From NCBI GenBank assembly GCA_016649625.1, contig JAENXI010000001.1, positions 1 through 17,446 on the forward strand: DNA of 17,446 bases. Reading direction: 5' to 3'. Shown here piece by piece: positions 1 through 5,323 of the stretch. Numbering within the stretch: the stretch's first letter is position 1; every line of letters begins with the position of its first letter. A program made the translations under genes and the position numbers. Origin of the DNA: Candidatus Bathyarchaeota archaeon (lineage in GTDB: Archaea > Thermoproteota > Bathyarchaeia > Bathyarchaeales > Bathycorpusculaceae). The notes under the pieces are model-generated. The model did no database searches. It saw only the letters and a program-made list of their open reading frames with translations, and was not told the DNA's origin.

Positions 1-210
1 AGGATTCTTGTGGAGAGCGTTTGCTACGGCACGGTAGGCTTTAGGTTTGCCTATTTTCTTTGCTACTCTTTTGTATGTGCTTACTTTTCCCTTTGGAATT
101 CTAAAAGTGGCAACCAATACGTCTCTTTCAAATTGCGTCTTGTGCTTCAAAGCCTTAATAACCTCTTTCTCAGTTTTGATTGATTTCAAATCCAACAAAT
201 GTTTTCCCAT
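1..210 (-). CDS. Methylated-DNA-protein cysteine methyltransferase family protein (alkyltransferase or alkyltransferase-like), 3' end cut by window edge
   Basis: Seventy codons read leftward from an ATG at 210 and leave the window still open, so the C-terminus is missing. The visible protein has a short lysine-rich leader (1-25) and then the helix-turn-helix DNA-binding part of the Ogt/MGMT family: FERDVL (27-32), IPKGKVSTYKRVA (38-50) and the arginine-finger helix AYRAVANALHKNP (58-70). In the family this is followed directly by the PCHR active-site motif, which lies outside the window, so I cannot tell a true alkyltransferase (Cys) from an alkyltransferase-like protein (Trp or Ala). The N-terminal RNase H-like domain of full-length Ogt is absent, so this is the short, DNA-binding-domain-only form. 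A TATA-like CTATAAAG about 36 nt upstream supports this start; an in-frame TTG at 234 is an alternative. Family assignment is firm, exact activity open. Confidence 0.85.
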   Translation of the reverse strand, partial: MGKHLLDLKSIKTEKEVIKALKHKTQFERDVLVATFRIPKGKVSTYKRVAKKIGKPKAYRAVANALHKNP

Positions 211-242
211 AACGGAAGCTATCGATTTGTTCAAACTTAAGT

Positions 243-250
243 CTTTATAG
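243..250 (-). promoter_or_regulatory. TATA-like box of the alkyltransferase-family gene
   Basis: On the minus strand this reads CTATAAAG. Its centre is about 36 nt before the ATG at 210, which predicts a short leader of about ten nucleotides. Inference from archaeal promoter spacing; no other strong TATA-like sequence lies closer. Confidence 0.45.
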
Positions 251-464
251 TAGCTACCTCTTTTCAAAGAGCACAAAGTGCTTTCTGCTGCACTCAGGGA
301 TATCGATATTACTTTTAGTTACTGGGAAAAAAGAGAAGAATGTAGAGAATGAATAAGAATTTCAAGACAAAAATTCAGTCCTAAAGTCGAACCTAAGGGT
401 TTATTTTGAGATTTATTTACTTAAATCGACTTGAATTAGGATCTAATTTACAAAATAAGCTTTT

Positions 465-543
465 TGGTGGGGTCGCTGGGATTTGAACCCAGGATCTCAC
501 GCGCCCCGGGCGTGAATCTTAGACCAAGCTCGACTACGACCCC
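465..543 (-). tRNA. tRNA-Pro (anticodon GGG), with CCA encoded
   Basis: Complete cloverleaf on the minus strand. The acceptor stem is GGGGTCG/CGACCCC (7 bp), the discriminator is A, and an encoded CCA follows (465-467). The D-arm has a GG in its loop and a weak stem (one mismatch at 13:22). The anticodon stem is CACGC/GCGTG with the 7-nt loop CCGGGGC, giving anticodon GGG. The variable loop is AGATC. The T-arm is CTGGG TTCAAAT CCCAG. The loop has C at position 33 where U33 is nearly invariant. No intron is visible. The gene stands alone between the alkyltransferase-family gene and ilvC. Confidence 0.93.
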
Positions 544-750
544 ACTCAGATTTATGATTTCTTAAGGATTCAAAAATCAATACGAAGGTAATAAAACTTA
601 AATGTTCTGGATGAAAACAATTCTCCATTCTGAATTAGTATTAAGAGTTAAACAATGTTGTTAATGATTATTGTTTAAATGTTCATTTTAATTTGTTAAA
701 TCTATCGAGTCTAAAACTATCCATCAAATAACTCTGAAATGTTTCAATTT

Positions 751-763
751 AGATTTATTTATG
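751..763 (+). promoter_or_regulatory. Probable promoter (AT-rich TATA-like stretch) of ilvC
   Basis: An AT-rich stretch (TAGATTTATTTATGG region) about 55-60 nt before the ilvC ATG. A TATA box here would put transcription start about 30 nt before the ATG, leaving room for the GAGG ribosome binding site at 806-809. Position is inferred only from spacing. Confidence 0.35.
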
Positions 764-816
764 GTAATTCTTAATTATGTCTTCGAGTCACATAACTTTC
801 ATCTGAGGAATTTTAT

Positions 817-1878
817 ATGGTGGAATTAGATTTTGGTGGTGTTAAAGAAAATATCGTTACAAGAAACGAGTTTACTATCAAGCACGCCCAAGAAGTACTA
901 AAAGATGAAGTGATTGCAACTCTTGGTTATGGTATTCAAGGTAGAGCACAATCACTAAATATGAGAGACAATGGTATCGAGGTCATCATTGGTCAAGAAA
1001 ATACAGGATTTCATAAGCGTTATTATGATTTAGCTGTAGAAGATGGGTGGATTCCCGGAGAAAATCTCTTTTCAATGGAAGACGCAGCTAAGAAAAGTTC
1101 AATTAAACAATTTTTGCTTACAGATCCGGGACAAAGAGCAACTTGGCCCAAAGTTAAAACTACATTAAAAACTGGTGATGCTCTATATTTCTCACATGGA
1201 TTTTCAATAATTTATGGACAAATAACTTGCGTTGTTCCCCCAAAAGATATCGATGTAATTTTAGTCGCCCCAAAAGGATCTGGAACCTCTGTAAGGAGAA
1301 ACTTCGTTGAAGGCAGTGGAATTAACAGCAGTTATGCAATTTACCAGGATTTTACAGGTAAAGCCGAAGAACGCGTAAAAGCTATGGGTATCGCTATAGG
1401 ATCCGGTTATCTCTTTCCAACTACCTTTAAAAAAGAAGTTTATAGTGACCTAACAGGTGAAAGAGGCGTTCTAATGGGAGCAATTGCAGGAATAATGGAA
1501 GCTCAATATAGCACTCTGAGAGAAAATGGACACAGTCCTAGCGAAGCATTTAATGAGACAGTAGAGGAATTTACCCAGAGTTTAATTAGATTAGTTGATG
1601 AGAATGGGATGGATTGGATGTTTAATAATTGCAGTGAAACTGCTAGAATAGGTGCTCTAAGATGGAGAAATCGATTCCGTGAATGTACAAAACCTCTATT
1701 TGATTCACTTTACGAACTCGTCGTTTCCGGAGAAGAGACTAGAATTGTTATTGAAAAAAGTATTGATCCCAACTATAGACAAAAACTGCAAAAAGAATTA
1801 CAAACAATGGGTGACTCTGAACTCTGGCGAACTGGAACCACAGTAAGATCGCTGAGACCAAAACAGAAAAAAACCTAA
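817..1878 (+). CDS. ilvC: Ketol-acid reductoisomerase (acetohydroxy acid isomeroreductase), fungal/Bacteroidota-like form
   Basis: IlvC isomerises and reduces acetolactate or acetohydroxybutyrate to the dihydroxy acids of valine, leucine and isoleucine synthesis, using NAD(P)H and Mg2+. The 353-residue protein has a Rossmann nucleotide site GYGIQGRAQ (37-45) and the helical KARI domain. Expected catalytic residues are all present: K153 (APKGSG), D211 and E215 (SDLTGERG), E247 and E251 (NETVEE) and S273 (NCSETA). Length fits class I enzymes. Long stretches (FSHGFS, VILVAPKGSG, GINSSYA, LRENGHSPSEAFNETVEE, and the C-terminal RSLRP) resemble mitochondrial Ilv5 and Bacteroidota enzymes rather than the usual archaeal IlvC, as far as memory allows. 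The ATG at 817 is preceded by GAGG eight bases upstream. The gene stands alone with no ilvB, ilvN, ilvD or leu genes nearby, and a T-run follows the stop. Confidence 0.95.
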   Translation: MVELDFGGVKENIVTRNEFTIKHAQEVLKDEVIATLGYGIQGRAQSLNMRDNGIEVIIGQENTGFHKRYYDLAVEDGWIPGENLFSMEDAAKKSSIKQFLLTDPGQRATWPKVKTTLKTGDALYFSHGFSIIYGQITCVVPPKDIDVILVAPKGSGTSVRRNFVEGSGINSSYAIYQDFTGKAEERVKAMGIAIGSGYLFPTTFKKEVYSDLTGERGVLMGAIAGIMEAQYSTLRENGHSPSEAFNETVEEFTQSLIRLVDENGMDWMFNNCSETARIGALRWRNRFRECTKPLFDSLYELVVSGEETRIVIEKSIDPNYRQKLQKELQTMGDSELWRTGTTVRSLRPKQKKT

Positions 1879-1881
1879 TCC

Positions 1882-1889
1882 TTTTTTAG
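1882..1889 (+). terminator. T-run terminator after ilvC
   Basis: The stop codon is followed within a few bases by CCTTTTTTAG, a typical archaeal oligo-T termination signal. Further T-runs follow at about 1938-1946. The convergent gene ends at 2004, so termination here would avoid read-through. Confidence 0.45.
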
Positions 1890-2003
1890 TGGAACTAACT
1901 ATGATTACATAGATAGCTCTCAAATCAAATTCTTATTTGTTTTTTAATTACTTATTGCAAACTTTGTTATGTTTCTATTAAAAAAAATTATTTTTAAAAA
2001 CGA

Positions 2004-2312
2004 TCATTTATTCACTATCTGTATTGGTTTACCAGTGTGTTTTTTTATTGCTTCAAACCATGCATCATTTGAAATCTTATTGCTGTTTTCATCCAATTTA
2101 TCCCCTTTTTCCACAGCTGATCGTTTGATATTCCATAAAATTTCTTCATGAAGCTGTATTATTGCAAAGTGATCATCGCGATTACTGAAAATACGAAAAT
2201 GTTTTGCAAAACTTTTAAAAAAAGCTTGCTTTTGTCGAGGATAAACATGTGAAAAAGGACATTTATAAAACTCAGATTTCTTTAATTTTTCATTTTCACC
2301 ATTTTTACTCAT
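2004..2312 (-). CDS. Hypothetical protein, 102 aa
   Basis: I do not recognise this gene. The 102-residue product is soluble and basic at its N-terminus, with one Cys-Pro-Phe-Ser-His stretch (18-22), several aromatic residues in FFKSFAKHFRIF (31-42), and a predicted helical tract AIIQLHEEILWNIKRSAVEK (50-69). The C-terminal NDAWFEAIKKHTGKPIQI looks like a further helix and strand. The start is an ATG at 2312 with AGGA about 13 nt before it. It is the last of three same-strand genes, 89 bp after the small membrane protein gene, and converges with ilvC. Amino-acid composition looks like a real protein, but no family could be assigned. A 60-codon frame on the plus strand over the same bases is not credible. 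Confidence 0.5.
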   Translation of the reverse strand: MSKNGENEKLKKSEFYKCPFSHVYPRQKQAFFKSFAKHFRIFSNRDDHFAIIQLHEEILWNIKRSAVEKGDKLDENSNKISNDAWFEAIKKHTGKPIQIVNK

Positions 2313-2401
2313 TGTATTACGTCCTATGTTTTTAATTAGTAATTCTGACCTTGCTTTGTAAGAACTTAAAACTTTTTCGATACTTTAATGCAAAAAATAG
2401 T

Positions 2402-2725
2402 TTATTTGAGTTGTGATGTTACTAATGGTTTATGTAATAAAGTTTCAACGGATCTAAGTAGTTGATATCCGAACAAAATTGCTGCAACATAAGTTGGCCA
2501 CAAAATCACTGGCCAATTGCCAGGCGTATAATCCCATAAACCGACAGATACCGCGAATAATTCCAATAAAACCATTGACATTAACCCACATGCTCCGATG
2601 AATATTTGTTCTTTAATTTCTTTTCCAACAAGATTACGTCGCAAAAGTAGTAATATCGCCCAAGAGGAAACAAAGGCGAAAAATAAAATGTACCAATTGG
2701 AATTGAAATCAAATATTATTTCCAT
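2402..2725 (-). CDS. Small integral membrane protein of unknown function, ~107 aa
   Basis: About three membrane-spanning helices: residues roughly 10-28 (WYILFFAFVSSWAILLLL), 42-62 (GACGLMSMVLLELFAVSVG) and 74-92 (WPVILWPTYVAAILFGYQLL), with a basic cytoplasmic loop RRNLVGKEIKEQ between the first two. The aromatic loop GLWDYTPGNWP before the third helix is distinctive and looks conserved-type. I chose the ATG at 2725; an in-frame TTG at 2734 adds three residues. No signal peptide and no catalytic motif are visible. The gene starts about 24 bp after the zinc-ribbon protein gene and probably shares its transcript. Function unknown. Confidence 0.7.
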   Translation of the reverse strand: MEIIFDFNSNWYILFFAFVSSWAILLLLRRNLVGKEIKEQIFIGACGLMSMVLLELFAVSVGLWDYTPGNWPVILWPTYVAAILFGYQLLRSVETLLHKPLVTSQLK

Positions 2726-2748
2726 GCCGCTCAACTAACATTATAATC

Positions 2749-3417
2749 TTATAAAAACTTTGCTTGGGTTTTGGATCTACTTTTTCTTCGAGGATTATTA
2801 TTTTTCCAACAGTCACTACAAAAAACTGGCCTATTTCCATCTGGTTTAAATGGAACCTCACAAGATGTTCCACATTTGCTGCAAATAGTTTTAGAACAAG
2901 ACTCAATTTTATTAATTTGACTAAATAATTTGTAGCGTTTTAATCGAGGCCACCCTGTTTTTGCAAATTTTAGTCTTTTAGGATCGGTTTTTATCCATTC
3001 CATCATATGGAAGAAACTTTTTGCCCTTTTTGTTTCACGATTCTCTAAAGGTTCATAGCCTAAATTTCTTATTTCATCTAAATAAGATTCTTCTATAAGT
3101 CTTTGAGGTTCTCCAATGACCCTTATTTTGCTAATTAAATCTTCTCCATATTTCTCTTTTAAGTCAGCTACTGCTATATCGAAAATGCACCCTTGGCATA
3201 CCTGAATTTTTTCTCTAGGTTTTATTTTTAATTTTTTAATCAATTTTTGAACTACTCGAGATGCTTCTTTTAGATATTTTTTATCACAAAATAATTCTTG
3301 ATAATAGCTAACATCAATAACATCATAAGTGAATTGATCTGTTTCTTCTCTATAAGCTCCTATTACTACACCAAAAAGTAAATCTCCACTTCCAGCATCG
3401 TCTACAATGAGCGTCAA
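2749..3417 (-). CDS. Zinc-ribbon protein of unknown function, 222 aa
   Basis: Two parts are visible. The N-terminal ~165 residues start with a strand and a glycine/aspartate-rich turn, VDDAGSGDLLFGVVIG (5-20), then contain IQVCQGCIFD (71-80) and a basic segment with NRETKRAKSFFHMM (126-139) and KTGWPRLKRY (153-162). The early Asp-Asp strand with GDLLFG is reminiscent of RNase H-like folds, but I see no complete catalytic set. The C-terminus is a zinc ribbon: C179-x2-C182 and C200-x2-C203, separated by EVPFKPDGNRPVF, followed by a basic tail (RRKSRSKTQAK) suited to nucleic acid contact. Start is a TTG at 3417, with a TATA-like TTTTATATAAG about 40 nt upstream. No ATG or GTG lies upstream in frame before the stop. 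Function unknown; nucleic-acid binding is inferred. Confidence 0.8.
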   Translation of the reverse strand: MTLIVDDAGSGDLLFGVVIGAYREETDQFTYDVIDVSYYQELFCDKKYLKEASRVVQKLIKKLKIKPREKIQVCQGCIFDIAVADLKEKYGEDLISKIRVIGEPQRLIEESYLDEIRNLGYEPLENRETKRAKSFFHMMEWIKTDPKRLKFAKTGWPRLKRYKLFSQINKIESCSKTICSKCGTSCEVPFKPDGNRPVFCSDCWKNNNPRRKSRSKTQAKFL

Positions 3418-3454
3418 ATGATATTCGCTTCCGTTTTCTTCATGAATTCCTTTG

Positions 3455-3466
3455 CTTATATAAAAA
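3455..3466 (-). promoter_or_regulatory. TATA box for the zinc-ribbon / membrane-protein transcript
   Basis: The minus strand reads ATTTTTATATAAGC here, one of the best TATA matches in the window. It lies about 43 nt before the TTG start at 3417 and predicts a leader of about 18-20 nt. It supports transcription of the leftward genes 2004-3417 from this point. Confidence 0.55.
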
Positions 3467-3649
3467 TAATCCCCTGTTTAACTCTATTTAATTATTTGAA
3501 GTTTTTTATTATTAGGTAATATTGTTTTGATTGCTGTAATATTCACAAAAAATTAAAAAAGAAAACAACTCTAATTATTGTATAGTTATTATAGAAAACT
3601 GAAAATAATCAAATCTTCTAAACTATTAGTGATGTAATAATATTAGTAA

Positions 3650-4534
3650 GTGACTAGAATGATTAACTCATCAAATCCTAAAGATTGCAATAAATCGCTA
3701 TTAGTTATTAATAGAGCTAATCCCTCTGAAAAAAATAATCAAACTATTAGGGAATTAATGTCAAGTACTGTTGTTACAATTACTCCAGAAAAAACATTGT
3801 ATGATGCTGCAAGAGTAATGGGTGAAAAACACATAGGGAGTTTAGTGGTAGTAATTTACGATACTCCAGTAGGTATAATTACTGAAAGAGATCTTTTGGA
3901 CACTGTAAGTAGTGGAGTTGCTTTAGAAAAAGATTGGATAGGTGGGGGTGAAAGTCTAAGAGATCAAAAAGTTGATTCAGTTATGTCATGTCCTATCTCA
4001 AAAATTTGTGTTTCATCTCCACTAAAGGACGCGGCTAAGTTAATGATTGAAAAAAGAATACGCCGACTTATGGTTTGTGATTTGGGAAATGTGGTGGGGA
4101 TACTAACGGCTTCAGACATGATAGGTAGTCTTCCAAGAGTCGATGAAACTATGAAAACTTGGTTTGAAGTTGATTATTTCATGACTAAAAAAATAGTTAC
4201 TGCTGATGAAAAAACACTAGTAGATCAAGTTGCTATTATCATGGCTAAGAAACGTATTGGTAGTGTAATAATAACGAGAAACGAAAAGCCAATAGGTATA
4301 TTCACTGAAAGAGATCTTCTCACAAAATTCCTGGCAAAGGGCAAATCATTGATAGTGGAAGTAGGTGAAACCTGCTCTTCTCCACTTATTTGTGCACCAA
4401 TTGGAATAAGTGTTAACGAGGCTGCTACAATAATGGGTTCAAAACATATCCGAAGATTGCCAATTGTTAAAAATGATAAACTTGTTGGTATCCTTTCAGC
4501 AAGAGATCTAGTTGAAGCTTACGCGAGAAAATAA
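3650..4534 (+). CDS. Protein with four CBS domains
   Basis: The 294-residue protein consists of two Bateman modules. CBS1 is about 34-86 (GIITERDLL 75-83), CBS2 107-160 (GILTASDMI 150-158), CBS3 175-228 (GIFTERDLL 216-224) and CBS4 240-292 (GILSARDLV 280-288). CBS pairs bind adenine nucleotides or similar ligands. The threonine/serine-x-x-aspartate signature that contacts ribose is present in all four repeats. No enzyme, DNA-binding or membrane domain is attached, so it probably acts as a stand-alone nucleotide sensor on a partner. The ~30-residue N-terminal lead is polar. The start could be the GTG at 3650 or the ATG at 3659; the ATG gives a three-residue shorter product. The gene is monocistronic and a 10-T run follows. 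Its target cannot be read from the context. Confidence 0.9.
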   Translation: MTRMINSSNPKDCNKSLLVINRANPSEKNNQTIRELMSSTVVTITPEKTLYDAARVMGEKHIGSLVVVIYDTPVGIITERDLLDTVSSGVALEKDWIGGGESLRDQKVDSVMSCPISKICVSSPLKDAAKLMIEKRIRRLMVCDLGNVVGILTASDMIGSLPRVDETMKTWFEVDYFMTKKIVTADEKTLVDQVAIIMAKKRIGSVIITRNEKPIGIFTERDLLTKFLAKGKSLIVEVGETCSSPLICAPIGISVNEAATIMGSKHIRRLPIVKNDKLVGILSARDLVEAYARK

Positions 4535-4591
4535 TGTATCTTTTGTAATCTTTGCTCTTTTTCGTATGTTATTATCTTTCAGTTGTTTATA

Positions 4592-4601
4592 TTTTTTTTT
4601 T
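4592..4601 (+). terminator. Oligo-T terminator after the CBS gene
   Basis: Ten consecutive T residues about 58 nt after the stop codon of the CBS-domain gene, in an AT-rich context without a strong hairpin. This fits archaeal intrinsic termination. Confidence 0.55.
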
Positions 4602-4817
4602 GACACTTCGATAATTAACGTGTCTATTTGCTTGGTTTTTATGGAAACAATCTTTAAAATCGAGCTTATATGAGTATATGATTCTAAATAGGCTTTAACG
4701 ATCATAAATACTCGTTAATCAACCGAATTATGTGTTTATACTCAACGTATTTTTGTACATTTTGAACGTTAACGATGTCCTATATTTCAGCTTAAATGTA
4801 AACAATTGCTAAATAAC

Positions 4818-4833
4818 ACACTACCCTTAGTGT
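4818..4833. promoter_or_regulatory. NrdR-box-like palindrome (box 1) upstream of nrdR
   Basis: ACACTA-CCCT-TAGTGT is a perfect 6-bp inverted repeat with a 4-bp spacer, 16 bp in total. Length and arms match the bacterial NrdR box (16 bp, ACAC... at one end and ...GTGT at the other). It lies 44 bp before the nrdR start. Another half-site copy follows 33 bp later, close to the three-helical-turn spacing typical of tandem NrdR boxes. Binding is inferred, the palindrome is directly visible. Confidence 0.7.
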
Positions 4834-4845
4834 ATTTACTCGGTC

Positions 4846-4853
4846 GATAAACA
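4846..4853 (+). promoter_or_regulatory. Probable TATA box of the nrdRDG operon
   Basis: GATAAACA is centred about 27 nt before the nrdR ATG at 4877, the distance expected for a leaderless archaeal transcript. There is no Shine-Dalgarno sequence in front of the ATG, which agrees with leaderless translation. The second NrdR-box-like site overlaps this element. Confidence 0.45.
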
Positions 4854-4866
4854 CTAATAACTATTT
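4851..4866. promoter_or_regulatory. Second, degenerate NrdR-box-like site (box 2)
   Basis: ACACTA at 4851-4856 repeats the left arm of box 1 exactly, 33 bp downstream. The right arm at 4861-4866 is degenerate (CTATTT), though a GTG follows at 4867-4869. It overlaps the presumed TATA box and initiation region, where a bound repressor would block TBP or polymerase. Weaker evidence than box 1. Confidence 0.45.
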
Positions 4867-4876
4867 GTGATCATTT

Positions 4877-5323
4877 ATGAATTGTCCATATTGCAACTCT
4901 AGCGAATTTAAAACTTTAGAAACACGTGATTCTACAGGTAACACTACACGACGACGTAAGGAATGTGCTCTTTGTGGCAAACGTTTCACTACTTATGAAT
5001 ATGTGGAAACTGTTGAACTTATGGTTGAAAAAAAGGATGGACGCATTGAACGTTTTGACGTTAATAAGATCATACGAGGTTTACAGAAAGCTTGTGAAAA
5101 GAGACCTGTTTCTATGGATCGGATAAACGAGTCAGCTAGTCGTGTGAGGCAAGAACTAATGCTAAAAGGTAAAGAAGAAATTTCCTCACAAGAAATTGGC
5201 GATTTGGTTATGAAATATTTGAAAAAATTTGATCGCATTGCATACATACGCTTTGCATCAGTTTACAAACAGTTTGAAGAGCCTGATGATTTTAGGCAAT
5301 TATTACTTGAGGTGAAAAAATGA
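4877..5323 (+). CDS. nrdR: Transcriptional repressor NrdR (zinc ribbon plus ATP-cone)
   Basis: NrdR represses ribonucleotide reductase genes when its ATP-cone binds dATP with ATP. The 148-residue length is typical. The N-terminal zinc ribbon has C3-x2-C6 and C30-x2-C33 with the basic DNA-contact stretch TRRRKEC before the second pair, and FTTYE follows. The ATP-cone spans about 48-138 with the usual KKDGRIERFDVNKI opening (52-65). The ATG at 4877 starts directly with the MNCPYC signature. The stop overlaps the nrdD start by 4 bp (ATGA), so the regulator is co-transcribed and probably translationally coupled with its target enzyme. NrdR is widespread in bacteria and patchy in archaea. The palindromes upstream suggest autoregulation. 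Confidence 0.96.
   Translation: MNCPYCNSSEFKTLETRDSTGNTTRRRKECALCGKRFTTYEYVETVELMVEKKDGRIERFDVNKIIRGLQKACEKRPVSMDRINESASRVRQELMLKGKEEISSQEIGDLVMKYLKKFDRIAYIRFASVYKQFEEPDDFRQLLLEVKK

Noticed and set aside
47..250. 67-codon open frame on the plus strand at the window start
   Set aside because: It is antisense to the clearly recognisable alkyltransferase-family domain on the minus strand.
1969..2151. 60-codon frame on the plus strand
   Set aside because: It overlaps the longer minus-strand hypothetical gene and has low-complexity, AT-driven composition with no recognisable features.
2709..2906. 65-codon minus-strand frame across the zinc-ribbon gene
   Set aside because: It is another frame of the zinc-ribbon protein, whose cysteine pairs fix the real frame.
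4508..4705. 65-codon minus-strand frame after the CBS gene
   Set aside because: It overlaps the end of the CBS gene, runs through the oligo-T terminator (giving lysine runs) and resembles no protein family; a real small gene cannot be fully excluded.
4760..4780. CGTTAACG palindrome upstream of nrdR
   Set aside because: Short, self-complementary AT-rich octamer without partner copies or promoter-related spacing; less convincing than the ACACTA/TAGTGT boxes.
4926..5247. Open frames on both strands inside nrdR
   Set aside because: Shadows of nrdR, whose zinc ribbon and ATP-cone are unambiguous.
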